Of a stretch of DNA of 24,344 nt, positions 14,976 to 22,267 are shown one piece after another. The number at the start of each line of letters is the position of its first letter. Position 1 is the first letter of the stretch. The DNA is from a virus, in the IMG/VR virus record IMGVR_UViG_3300022074_000367, positions 1 to 24,344 of that record. One strand, written 5' to 3'. A model generated the notes under the pieces. That model made no database searches. It had not been told where the DNA came from and saw only the letters and a list, made by a program, of their open reading frames with translations. A program made the translations under genes and the position numbers.

Positions 14976-15407
14976 TTAGCCCATCAAAGCTTTCCAATTT
15001 TTTCCACCTAAAGCCATAATTCCTGAAATGTCAACACCAGCATCATTGGGGTCTTTGTTGCCTAGTGGACTCGCTGCTTGTGTTACGGACTGCTGTGGGG
15101 CTGCTGGTTTTGTACCCTCAAACAAGTCAATACCGTTATAGGAATCACTGCCGATCTGGTCTAGTAATTTTTGTTTGTAAGCATTTAGTTCTTTTGTTTT
15201 TCTTTCGGCCATTAGGTTGGCTTGGACGCTGTTCTCATTTGATAATTGTGGAACCAACTCTTCTTTGTTCTCAACAATAAATTGGTTACCCATGCCCTGT
15301 GCTACTTCTGATACGATATTAGATAGTAGTCCCTCACGAAGTAATGTTTCTTGAACACACTCCTTTACAATAGGCATAATCATTTTCTTTAATTCTGAAC
15401 GTTTCAT
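14976..15407 (-). CDS. Small helical protein next to gp21, possible prohead-core component
   Basis: A 143-residue protein with no assigned family. The N-terminus is helical (MKRSELKKMIMPIVKECVQE, then LLREGLLSNIVSEV). The middle is charged, and a Pro/Gln-rich linker leads to a conserved-looking end, GVDISGIMALGGKNWKALMG (residues 124-143). I recall proteins with this KRSELKK start and GVDIS end in T4-like marine phages beside gp21, without known function. Its position between the protease and a virion-protein cassette is compatible with a minor prohead-core protein comparable to T4 gp67 or gp68. The start at 15407 has only a weak GAGA upstream and lies 6 nt after the gp21 stop, so reinitiation after gp21 is likely. 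Confidence 0.5.
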   Translation of the reverse strand: MKRSELKKMIMPIVKECVQETLLREGLLSNIVSEVAQGMGNQFIVENKEELVPQLSNENSVQANLMAERKTKELNAYKQKLLDQIGSDSYNGIDLFEGTKPAAPQQSVTQAASPLGNKDPNDAGVDISGIMALGGKNWKALMG

Positions 15408-15413
15408 ATTTCT

Positions 15414-16028
15414 CTAGTCTCTCAAAATGTCGTTTAGTGATCTGTATAGTCTATCTGACTTTGTAAAGATATTTGGCTCCTTGTGTTCCATCATGCCTTT
15501 TTTAACATGCATGAAAGCGCCGGGGGTAGAAGGCTCTGAAACAAAGTCAAAACAGATTAACTGAAAGTCATCCTCTACAATTGTTTTGCCTCGTTCCTGC
15601 CGAACAGAGCCGAGGCCTCTTGATGAGATGCCAAGCGTGACGCCTGACTCTGCTAATTGTTGCAAAATATTGCCAGATGGGGTGTTAAGGATCTCGACCT
15701 TGCCCATTAGAGCTTCGCCATCCCACCACATATCAATAACGAGGTGAGATGCATTTTTAAGGTTGATAACCGAGTCATCAGGGTGATCTAGCTCGCCAAG
15801 AGCCCTGCGCTCTCTAACAAGCTTCCAATAGTTCTCAACTTCACGCTGGAGAATATTTTTGGAGTAGACTCTACCATTGCCGTTTGGAGTATTATACTTC
15901 TGCATACAGCCTGTCATGTAGAACTTTTTGCCCTCGGACATGTCTTTCTTTTCTTGTTCTGTTAGTAAGTCTTGGCAGACTCCCCCATCACATAGGGCAT
16001 AGTATTCTCTTAAAAGTTGTTTTGCCAT
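15414..16028 (-). CDS. gp21: Prohead core protease, gp21-like
   Basis: A 204-residue protease, close to T4 gp21 (212 aa). I chose ATG 16028 because GGAG lies six bases upstream; a TTG four codons earlier would remove that spacing. The protein has a typical U9/assemblin-like pattern: YNTPNGNGRVYSKNIL (45-60), GELDHPDD (78-85) with the probable catalytic His82, TLGISSRGLGS (131-141) with the catalytic Ser at 135 or 136, and DFVSEPSTPGAFM (161-173). The enzyme digests the scaffold and trims head proteins after (I/L)xE motifs during head maturation. The proposed gp23 site LLKE|A fits that rule. It lies downstream of the 292-residue protein and a hairpin, and upstream of the inserted cassette that separates it from gp22 and gp23. 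Confidence 0.9.
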   Translation of the reverse strand: MAKQLLREYYALCDGGVCQDLLTEQEKKDMSEGKKFYMTGCMQKYNTPNGNGRVYSKNILQREVENYWKLVRERRALGELDHPDDSVINLKNASHLVIDMWWDGEALMGKVEILNTPSGNILQQLAESGVTLGISSRGLGSVRQERGKTIVEDDFQLICFDFVSEPSTPGAFMHVKKGMMEHKEPNIFTKSDRLYRSLNDILRD

Positions 16029-16048
16029 ATTAATCTCCAAATAAATTA

Positions 16049-16067
16049 ACGCGGGCGCTACCCGCGT
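16049..16067 (-). terminator. GC-rich hairpin, possible attenuator or terminator before gp21
   Basis: Minus strand: ACGCGGG and CCCGCGT pair perfectly (7 bp, six of them G-C) across a five-base loop. TTAATTTATTT follows. The T-run is interrupted, so termination may be partial. It begins 4 nt after the micro-ORF stop and ends about 20 nt before the gp21 start. Confidence 0.55.
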
Positions 16068-16070
16068 GAG

Positions 16071-16121
16071 TTAGGAACCGCTACAACAGCGTCGAACTTC
16101 TGGGATATTTCTACGTCGCAT
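16071..16121 (-). CDS. Micro-ORF of 16 codons with strong ribosome binding site
   Basis: ATG 16121 opens MRRRNIPEVRRCCSGS and ends at TAA (16073-16071). AAAGGAG stands six bases before the ATG and overlaps the stop of the previous gene, a better Shine-Dalgarno than many neighbours have. The peptide has five Arg and two adjacent Cys. A GC-rich hairpin starts four bases after its stop and gp21 follows. It may be a real small peptide, a leader peptide whose translation affects the hairpin, or a ribosome relay. No homologue is known to me, and its size makes the gene call uncertain. Confidence 0.4.
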   Translation of the reverse strand: MRRRNIPEVRRCCSGS

Positions 16122-16124
16122 TGT

Positions 16125-17003
16125 TTACTCCTTTGTTAATCCTGCAATCTGAGCGAATCTCGCTACCAATTGCTCACTGATTACGCCCTTTGGGCTGTTC
16201 TCTACGGACTCGTTAACTTCTTCTCTCTTAAGTCGAGCATCAGCAACCTTGACTTTATTCTTCTTTAGAAGTTTAATAATAATTGTTTTTGCCGCCTTCT
16301 TTTGTTCAGGATCTGCAATCTGCTCAATTGCTTGCAAAGTCTTCTCTAGTGAGATCTCTCTACGAGCGGCTTCCTCTAGTACATCAAAGCCAGCGGCTGA
16401 CAAGTCTGATTTAAGGCCCTTTAAAATGCGACCCATATCCTTTCCTTTAACACCGGCTCGTGACATCTGGGATTGCACACCTTGACCACCCTTGCCTTTA
16501 AAAACGCTGATTTTTGGTTTCTCACTGGCTGGGGCCTCTGGTGCCCCAACATCAACATCATCAGGTCCGGCATCGGGGGTTGCAGGTGTAGTCCCTGACC
16601 TAGCAGCGTCACGGGCGGCACGGGCAGCGGCATTAGCTGCTGATCGTCTTGCTGTTGCAGAGTCTCCCGAACCTGTAGGCGCTGCGGCTGGATCGGTTGG
16701 CTCGGAAACATCAATGCTTTGCAGGTTTTGGATTGCAGAATCAAGTGCAGCTTTAAACTCATCGCTCTCTTCAAAATCGGCTGCGCTGGCTTTTAGTTTC
16801 TCAAGGGCAGCTAGAGATCTTTTGACCGTGCTAGCTTTTACAGTATCATACTTGCCACTTTTGAATCTTTTACCAGTTCCCGATACTGCCCTCTTGACAC
16901 CACCGAAGGTGCCTCGGATTGCATCCATGACAGACTCATCTAGGCCTTCTTGCTCAATAGATTCGACAATAATTTGTTTTAATTCGCTTTCAGAGATTTT
17001 CAT
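16125..17003 (-). CDS. Candidate prohead-core protein with Ala/Pro-rich linker
   Basis: A 292-residue protein without an assigned family. The N-terminus is a helix, MKISESELKQIIVESIEQEG, similar in style to starts of several head-core proteins in this phage type. Residues about 90-165 form a low-complexity linker rich in Ala, Pro, Asp and Arg (AANAAARAARDAARSG). The C-terminal third is basic and helical. It ends ARFAQIAGLTKE, which resembles the scaffold gp22 ending (RFQRLAGISRN). Location upstream of the protease and the shared tail suggest a protein packed inside the prohead, perhaps cleaved by gp21. AAGGA lies upstream of ATG 17003, two bases after the previous stop. Function is inference. 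Confidence 0.5.
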   Translation of the reverse strand: MKISESELKQIIVESIEQEGLDESVMDAIRGTFGGVKRAVSGTGKRFKSGKYDTVKASTVKRSLAALEKLKASAADFEESDEFKAALDSAIQNLQSIDVSEPTDPAAAPTGSGDSATARRSAANAAARAARDAARSGTTPATPDAGPDDVDVGAPEAPASEKPKISVFKGKGGQGVQSQMSRAGVKGKDMGRILKGLKSDLSAAGFDVLEEAARREISLEKTLQAIEQIADPEQKKAAKTIIIKLLKKNKVKVADARLKREEVNESVENSPKGVISEQLVARFAQIAGLTKE

Positions 17004-17005
17004 TA

Positions 17006-17314
17006 TTAATGTTCCTTTGATACCCGAAGGCCTTCGTCATTTACAATCATAGATAAAAAATATGATGTCCCAGAACCTACACACCCACAAATAAGGAAAT
17101 TTGCTAAGGTGTAGTCAAAAGTAAATAGTTCCGTCCACTCGTTTATGGCAAATAAAAACCATCCAGCGTGAAAGCCAAAGCACAATGTACAATTAAATAA
17201 CTTACCAAAACCACCAAGCCACTCTTTGCTTGGCCGTATTCTATTAAAAATACTCGCGTACACGACAAGGTACGTCAAGCCGTAGCAAGCGAGCATAAAC
17301 CATAGTAATTCCAT
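17006..17314 (-). CDS. Small membrane protein with CxxC motif
   Basis: A 102-residue integral membrane protein. Hydrophobic segments lie at about residues 4-23, 43-58 and 68-90. A CTLC motif (Cys42, Cys45) precedes FGFHAGWFLF, and two more Cys lie in the third span (LICGCVG). The pattern 'FxCxxCxGFxxGW' recalls DUF1360-like small membrane proteins, a low-certainty resemblance. It is unusual between head genes; it might anchor prohead assembly to the inner membrane, as gp40 and gp31-dependent steps do in T4, but nothing in the sequence shows that. GAGG stands five bases before ATG 17314. Confidence 0.55.
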   Translation of the reverse strand: MELLWFMLACYGLTYLVVYASIFNRIRPSKEWLGGFGKLFNCTLCFGFHAGWFLFAINEWTELFTFDYTLANFLICGCVGSGTSYFLSMIVNDEGLRVSKEH

Positions 17315-17322
17315 ACTAACCT

Positions 17323-17880
17323 CTATTCATATGTATATGATTGATAATAAGGGCCATAATTATAGCCCGGTCGTAGAGTGCCCTTTGTTTCTTCATGTGG
17401 CACTTCGCCCAACTCTGTTGAGTCCTCATCTGATGGATCTGTAAGCCTGTCTGCCTGTAACTCCTCGAAATCTTCGACAAATTCAAAGTAGGGGCGTTCC
17501 GAGTCAATCCAGTTCTCGATATTAACAATGGCTAGTCTAATATTATTAAATTCAGAGGACGGAAGCAACTCAGCTTGAATTGAACCATAAATTGAACCAC
17601 CCACTACAGAGTCAATCTGAATCATGCCGCGCTTCATTAAAAACTTAAAGAGTCTATCCTGTGCTCCGTATACAACCTCTGACATTATATCTTTAGGGAA
17701 TGCAACAATCTTTTGCTTCTTTTTCATAATAATGATATCAATATCAGCATGATCAAAGATCATCAAATCCCCGTCCATGGTCTTTCTAATGTTTAGGTTG
17801 ACACTTACCGCAGGCTTGTCTTCGGGAGCCACAACAGGCTCCACTTCTTGTTCATCGCCGATTTTAATTGATACTGGCAT
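17323..17880 (-). CDS. Unassigned head-region protein
   Basis: A 185-residue acidic soluble protein of unknown function. An N-terminal stretch with Glu/Pro/Val (residues 8-30) leads to LMIFDHADIDIIIMKKKQKI, then AFPKDIMSEVVYGAQDRLFK and MKRGMIQIDSVVGGSIYGS. The end is acidic, then Gly/Tyr-rich (RPGYNYGPYYQSYTYE). I recall similar proteins beside the portal in marine T4-like contigs. ATG 17880 shares TAATG with the stop of the upstream 274-residue gene, so the two are probably made in a fixed ratio. It occupies the place of T4 genes 67/68 (between portal and protease), but I see no sequence similarity to them. Confidence 0.5.
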   Translation of the reverse strand: MPVSIKIGDEQEVEPVVAPEDKPAVSVNLNIRKTMDGDLMIFDHADIDIIIMKKKQKIVAFPKDIMSEVVYGAQDRLFKFLMKRGMIQIDSVVGGSIYGSIQAELLPSSEFNNIRLAIVNIENWIDSERPYFEFVEDFEELQADRLTDPSDEDSTELGEVPHEETKGTLRPGYNYGPYYQSYTYE

Positions 17881-18704
17881 TATTCTTTTGCTTCCTTTAT
17901 AAGTTTTTGAATCTTCAGCACTTTGGTGACCATCTGGTTGTCCACCTTTGTCCTGCCGAACGACTCTAAAAGAGCGTGCAGTTCTTTGAATTTGTTTTGT
18001 AGGTCTTTATCGGCGGACACATCTTTCTGCCCTAGAATAGATTCAAGCTCGCCTTTCAATCGCGATACCTCTTCATTAAGGTACGCTTTTAGTTCAAGGC
18101 CGTTGTCTGTAAATGATAGAATATACTTGTTTAGTAATTGCTGCTGGCCTTCAGTGATAGACTCTGAGTATTTGTTGTTATAATTGGTGATGAATGCCTT
18201 GAGTGTAAGATTATTAACATGTGGCATATCCTTGACCACAGCACCTTTTGTCTTGGCCACCATATTGGATAATACTCTACGCTCTAGCAAAATTAGCTCC
18301 TTAGTGGAGCTTTGATTTAAGAAAATCTGATAGATTGTTGCTAGGCTCTTATAGTTTGGAACAAAGTTATTAAATGTTTCTTTTCCGATTGCCTTATTGA
18401 TTTCTGTAATAAGTTCGGTTTGTAAATTAAAAATTTCTTTGCGATCCATATTATCGAAATCTTTCCTTGACTCCACCAATAATCTTTCGGCTGTGTACAA
18501 GTCTACGCCGTTTGTCTCATTGAGATCTCTGTAGATTCTAAGCTCTTGGCCAAGAGGAGTTCTAGAATTAAAATACTTCTTCATTGTTTTAACAATAAAG
18601 TTCTTTCTTTCAATGTCTTTGTCTACAACTGCTTTTGTTAATTCTTTAATTAATGTTTCATACAAAAAAGCGGTATTTCTTTTTTTATTGTGTCTGAATT
18701 TCAT
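17880..18704 (-). CDS. Unassigned helical protein downstream of the portal
   Basis: A 274-residue, basic, almost entirely helical protein. It opens MKFRHNKKRNTAFLYETLIK and includes RTPLGQELRIYRDLNETNG, then NFVPNYKSLATIYQIFLNQ. The C-terminal part is coiled-coil-like (LKAYLNEEVSRLKGELESIL). The 'MKFRHNKKRNTAFLYE' start is familiar from other phage contigs of this type, always without function. It begins inside the last codons of the portal gene (20-nt overlap) and ends in a TAATG overlap. This places it in the portal/prohead-initiation set, perhaps as a core protein or portal-assembly factor. That role is inferred from position only. Confidence 0.55.
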   Translation of the reverse strand: MKFRHNKKRNTAFLYETLIKELTKAVVDKDIERKNFIVKTMKKYFNSRTPLGQELRIYRDLNETNGVDLYTAERLLVESRKDFDNMDRKEIFNLQTELITEINKAIGKETFNNFVPNYKSLATIYQIFLNQSSTKELILLERRVLSNMVAKTKGAVVKDMPHVNNLTLKAFITNYNNKYSESITEGQQQLLNKYILSFTDNGLELKAYLNEEVSRLKGELESILGQKDVSADKDLQNKFKELHALLESFGRTKVDNQMVTKVLKIQKLIKEAKE

Positions 18705-20679
18705 TTTTCTTTAGCTCCGAATTTTCTAAGTTTTCAATTAATCTGGTGACCTCGTAATTAAGATTGTGGATCTTTTTCTCTTCGAGTAAATCCCTTTCCT
18801 TATAACTAGATTCCTCGCCCTCAAACATCCCTTTAGATAGTTCTCCTAGCCCACCAGTGCCGGTAAATCCGGGGAAAATCTTTCTAGTATCGCCAACATT
18901 TGTGTTTGCCTGCGAAGCGCGGTGGCGTTTTACAGCCCCAGCTTGTCTGCGATCACGGTTATCTTTGACCGGACGGTACTCTTTACCCTTGGCTTGAGGC
19001 TCTAGGCTTTTTGGCGTTGGCTTATCCTCACGACGGCCCGGTGGTGGAGTTGCTAGTAGAACGTCCTCTGGTTCGTCAGCCGGGGCCTCAGGGGCTGCTG
19101 GTTCGTCTCCTCCGAGGTCTCCTCCGAGGTCTCCTCCAAGGTCTCCTCCAAGATCGCCTCCTAGATCCCCGCCAAGGTCGCCACCTGCGTCACCACCAAG
19201 GCCTGCAAGTCCAGCAGACTCTTCTGCTACAGCCTCTGCAACCGCTGCTAGCTGTGCGTCAAACTTGCGATCATAGAATAGTTCTCTCTGGTTTCGCAAG
19301 AACTCTTCATCAGACATGCTGAATAGATGTTCTGAAACCCAGCGGCGTGAGAAGAAGCCTTCTGTAGCAGCGCCTGCGACGGCGAACTTCTTATCCCAGT
19401 GCTCAAGCTCTTGCAGCTCTGCGATCTTAGATGGGTTATTGAGATGCAACTTAAAGTTAATTAAATCATCGCCACGGAACCCTAATGTGTACAGATGGAC
19501 GATTCCAATCTTTTCTAGCTCTGATACGACAGAACGCTGTAATCTTTGAATTGTTCTGGCGAATCGAATATCTTTTTGAGCAAGTGTTGTCTTGTCTTCG
19601 TCCGAGCCCTCGCCTCTTGATAGATAAGAAGCTGGAATCTTAAGGGCTGCAAATAATTTATCTCGTAGATACTTAACATCGTCAATATCACCAGTGAACT
19701 GTCCACCGGGTAGTGTCTCGACTCTAGAACTCGTGCCGCCTCTTTGTGGAATGTAGATATCTTCCTCAACAGAAAGTGGATTGTATCGAAGATCAACACG
19801 CCCAGTGCCCTCGTCAACAATAGAATTACGTTTCATTTGAGTCATGACTTTCTGCATGTATTGCTCGACTTCGTTTGGAGGAATCGCACCAACGTCAACA
19901 TAGTAGACACGACGCTCCGGGGAGCGCACAATACGGTAAGCCATCATCGCATCCTCTAGAAGACTTAGCTGCCTCCAGATTCGACGTGAGGACTCTAACA
20001 CAGATGTGCCGTATGGAGCATGCTTGTCGTTACCCAAGATTCTAAAGTGTGCCATTTGCCAGTTTTCAAGTGTTAGGCCAGCAGTGTTCCATTGAAATTG
20101 CACATAATCAGCGTTGGTTGGATCTTCGCCTTCCAATCTTTCAACTTCTTGAATTGGTAGCCCGATGCTACTTTTAATCCCACCGTTATCATCGACATCT
20201 AAATATAGGAAAAAATCTCCGTATTTACACATGGAGCGGCTCCACCCAAACAAGTTAAACTCGATATTGAGCACATCGTGGTACAAGCTATGTAGTAGAG
20301 CTTTAATTTCTTCGTTAGAACATTTAATGCCGAGCATCGGTTGCAAGGCTGAATGTGTAGTCATTTCGTCAGCATAGATATCTAGTGCTGATGCAATTTC
20401 TGGCGTGTACTCCATCTGGTCAAAGTCCACATACCGCTCTGTACGGTTATGGCCTGATACCAAGGACGGCTGCATGTTGCCAAGTGAATTATAGTTACTC
20501 TTTTTGAACTCTTGCCCACTCGCTGATGTGAAGCGAGTGGCAAACCTGTCAAGCTGATGGCGACGGAGGCGACGGCCTGTTTGGCTTCTACGATTAACGA
20601 TTGGTCCAGAAAGTAGCTTAGTTAAAGATTTAAAAAGCTCCGATCTTGGGTTTCTAGTATTTCTTGAGTTTCTAGCCAT
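18685..20679 (-). CDS. gp20: Portal protein, gp20-like
   Basis: A 664-residue portal, longer than T4 gp20 (524 aa). The portal ring forms the DNA gate at one vertex, starts prohead assembly and docks the terminase. The N-terminus is basic (residues 1-50). YTPEIASALDIYADEMTT (about 91-108) and GWSRSMCKYGDFFLYLDVDD are portal-like, as are FRILGNDKHAPYGTSVLESS, RIVRSPERRVYYVDVG and ALKIPASYLSRGEGSDEDKT. Residues 495-525 are a Gly-Gly-Asp repeat, followed by a Pro/Ala/Glu segment and a basic, probably disordered tail of about 100 residues that accounts for the extra length. AGGA stands upstream of ATG 20679, four bases after the terminase stop. The last 20 nt overlap the next gene. Confidence 0.9.
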   Translation of the reverse strand: MARNSRNTRNPRSELFKSLTKLLSGPIVNRRSQTGRRLRRHQLDRFATRFTSASGQEFKKSNYNSLGNMQPSLVSGHNRTERYVDFDQMEYTPEIASALDIYADEMTTHSALQPMLGIKCSNEEIKALLHSLYHDVLNIEFNLFGWSRSMCKYGDFFLYLDVDDNGGIKSSIGLPIQEVERLEGEDPTNADYVQFQWNTAGLTLENWQMAHFRILGNDKHAPYGTSVLESSRRIWRQLSLLEDAMMAYRIVRSPERRVYYVDVGAIPPNEVEQYMQKVMTQMKRNSIVDEGTGRVDLRYNPLSVEEDIYIPQRGGTSSRVETLPGGQFTGDIDDVKYLRDKLFAALKIPASYLSRGEGSDEDKTTLAQKDIRFARTIQRLQRSVVSELEKIGIVHLYTLGFRGDDLINFKLHLNNPSKIAELQELEHWDKKFAVAGAATEGFFSRRWVSEHLFSMSDEEFLRNQRELFYDRKFDAQLAAVAEAVAEESAGLAGLGGDAGGDLGGDLGGDLGGDLGGDLGGDLGGDEPAAPEAPADEPEDVLLATPPPGRREDKPTPKSLEPQAKGKEYRPVKDNRDRRQAGAVKRHRASQANTNVGDTRKIFPGFTGTGGLGELSKGMFEGEESSYKERDLLEEKKIHNLNYEVTRLIENLENSELKKNEIQTQ
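19105..19197 (-). repeat. 12-bp tandem repeat in the portal gene
   Basis: Eight Gly-Gly-Asp triplets, separated by six Leu and one Ala, are encoded by a 93-bp array with a 12-bp period (portal residues 495-525). Codon choice drifts along the array, so it is not a freshly copied microsatellite. The encoded stretch is probably a flexible acidic linker. Confidence 0.85.
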
Positions 20680-20683
20680 CTAT

Positions 20684-22267
20684 CTATCCTTTTAGTAACC
20701 AAACAAAGTCTCTGTACTGATTTTGTGCTGTTCTCTGTTCTTTAGTTAAGCCTTGTTGAATGTCTTTATCGCCGGGATTTAATGTTCTAAAATTTTTGCT
20801 CTTTAACATCATTGACCCCACCATAGCTTTTTTGTACTCTACTTCTCTTTGATTTGTTTGAAGTGCTGTATCTCTTACCCAACATCCAATTGCTAATGCC
20901 ATAACTAAGTCATCATGATAACTTCTCATAGCCTCAGCTTTATTATTGTTCCAGATAAAAGTCTTGAATTCATCAACAAGTCGTGAAGAATATATTGTAA
21001 TTAGTTTATTTCGTATGAATTCTTCCATTTTTGCCACGATAAGTGGTCTAGTCTTGGAAGAGGTGGTAAAACCAGCGATTGAGTTTGTCATAGACGAAGC
21101 TTGCACCTGATCAATGTACTCGTGCGTTCCCTTCACCGAGAAATATAGATTAGGGTATTCTTTACTCTGTAGCTTCTCTAGGATTGATATTCCTAAGCTA
21201 TTATTTTCAACCACCATAAGACAACTACCAAACTCTCTACCTGTGGTATCAAGTATTGTAGCAAATTCCTCAAGGTTGGGTTTGCCGCGATATTCACCAA
21301 TTACCTCCATGGTCTCTAATTTAATTATGTGGAACACAGAAAAATCAGCACCATCTCCTCTGGCGACATCAGCAACTAGTAAGTAAGTGTACTCGGGACT
21401 GTACTGTTCCCACAGCCATAAGTTACGGTCGAAGCCTGTTCGATACATTGGCTCAGACACGCTAAAGACCAGTCTCTCCAAATCTTCTGGGTGTATTACG
21501 GTTTCGCCCGAGGAGTTAAAGTTGCACTCCAGCTCTTGTGCAATTTGACGGCGAGACATATTTCTTGTCTCTTTCTCGAACCACTCTTGATCTCGATCAG
21601 GGTGGACATCCCATGGAAGGTCTACAGGATGGAAGTCGTTAACGTTTTGTTCCGCTTCGATATATGTCTTGTGAAACCAATTGCCGACGCCATTTGGGGT
21701 GGACAGTGCAATACAGCGACCACCAGTGGAAAGTGTAGGGTACAAGCCTGTCCACAGCTCCTCAAGGCCTTCAACGTGCGCGGCCTCGTCAATAACAAGA
21801 AGAGACAAGGCTTCTGAACGTCCAGCATCGCCAGACGTGGAAGCCGCCTTAACCTCGGAGCCGTTTGTCAATACAAAAGACGTGCGGTTATCAATTTTAA
21901 TCTCGGCAATACGAATCCAAGGCGGAAGGTTCTGCATGATATTCTTGACCTTCTTGACCAAGTTAGCAGCAGTCGCAAATTTAGTTGCGATAACCAAGAC
22001 GTTCTTGTCTCTATGAAACAGCATTAGCCAGACAATATAGGCTGCCGAAATAGTCGAGATGCCTAGCTGTCTAGCTTTTAAAATAATATTGAAGCGGTAA
22101 TCGTTGAAGTCCTTAAGCAGTTCGTCCTGATAAGGATAGGTCTTGAAGGAAATTAATCCTTCAAGTGGATGAGAGATTCTAGTGTAGTTGTTAATAAAGT
22201 AGGATGGGTCTTTACCACACTTAACAATCTCTCTGATTGCTTCTTTCTTTGATAATTGATAAGACAT
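20684..22267 (-). CDS. gp17: Terminase large subunit, gp17-like
   Basis: The 527-residue ATPase and nuclease that packages DNA through the portal. The P-loop region KARQLGIST (residues 64-72) lacks the usual GK[ST] lysine; Lys64 ahead of the loop probably replaces it, as in the variant Walker A of lambda gpA. Walker B is LLVIDEAAH (156-164, Asp160-Glu161) and the coupling motif is LSTPNG (188-193). The RNase H-like nuclease has Asp300 (LLVADVARGDGAD), Glu354 (VVENNSLG) and Asp452/Asp453 (HDDLVMALA), the expected acidic triad. It is shorter than T4 gp17 (610 aa). ATG 22267 overlaps the upstream stop as TAATG. No small subunit is clearly recognisable next to it. Confidence 0.95.
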   Translation of the reverse strand: MSYQLSKKEAIREIVKCGKDPSYFINNYTRISHPLEGLISFKTYPYQDELLKDFNDYRFNIILKARQLGISTISAAYIVWLMLFHRDKNVLVIATKFATAANLVKKVKNIMQNLPPWIRIAEIKIDNRTSFVLTNGSEVKAASTSGDAGRSEALSLLVIDEAAHVEGLEELWTGLYPTLSTGGRCIALSTPNGVGNWFHKTYIEAEQNVNDFHPVDLPWDVHPDRDQEWFEKETRNMSRRQIAQELECNFNSSGETVIHPEDLERLVFSVSEPMYRTGFDRNLWLWEQYSPEYTYLLVADVARGDGADFSVFHIIKLETMEVIGEYRGKPNLEEFATILDTTGREFGSCLMVVENNSLGISILEKLQSKEYPNLYFSVKGTHEYIDQVQASSMTNSIAGFTTSSKTRPLIVAKMEEFIRNKLITIYSSRLVDEFKTFIWNNNKAEAMRSYHDDLVMALAIGCWVRDTALQTNQREVEYKKAMVGSMMLKSKNFRTLNPGDKDIQQGLTKEQRTAQNQYRDFVWLLKG

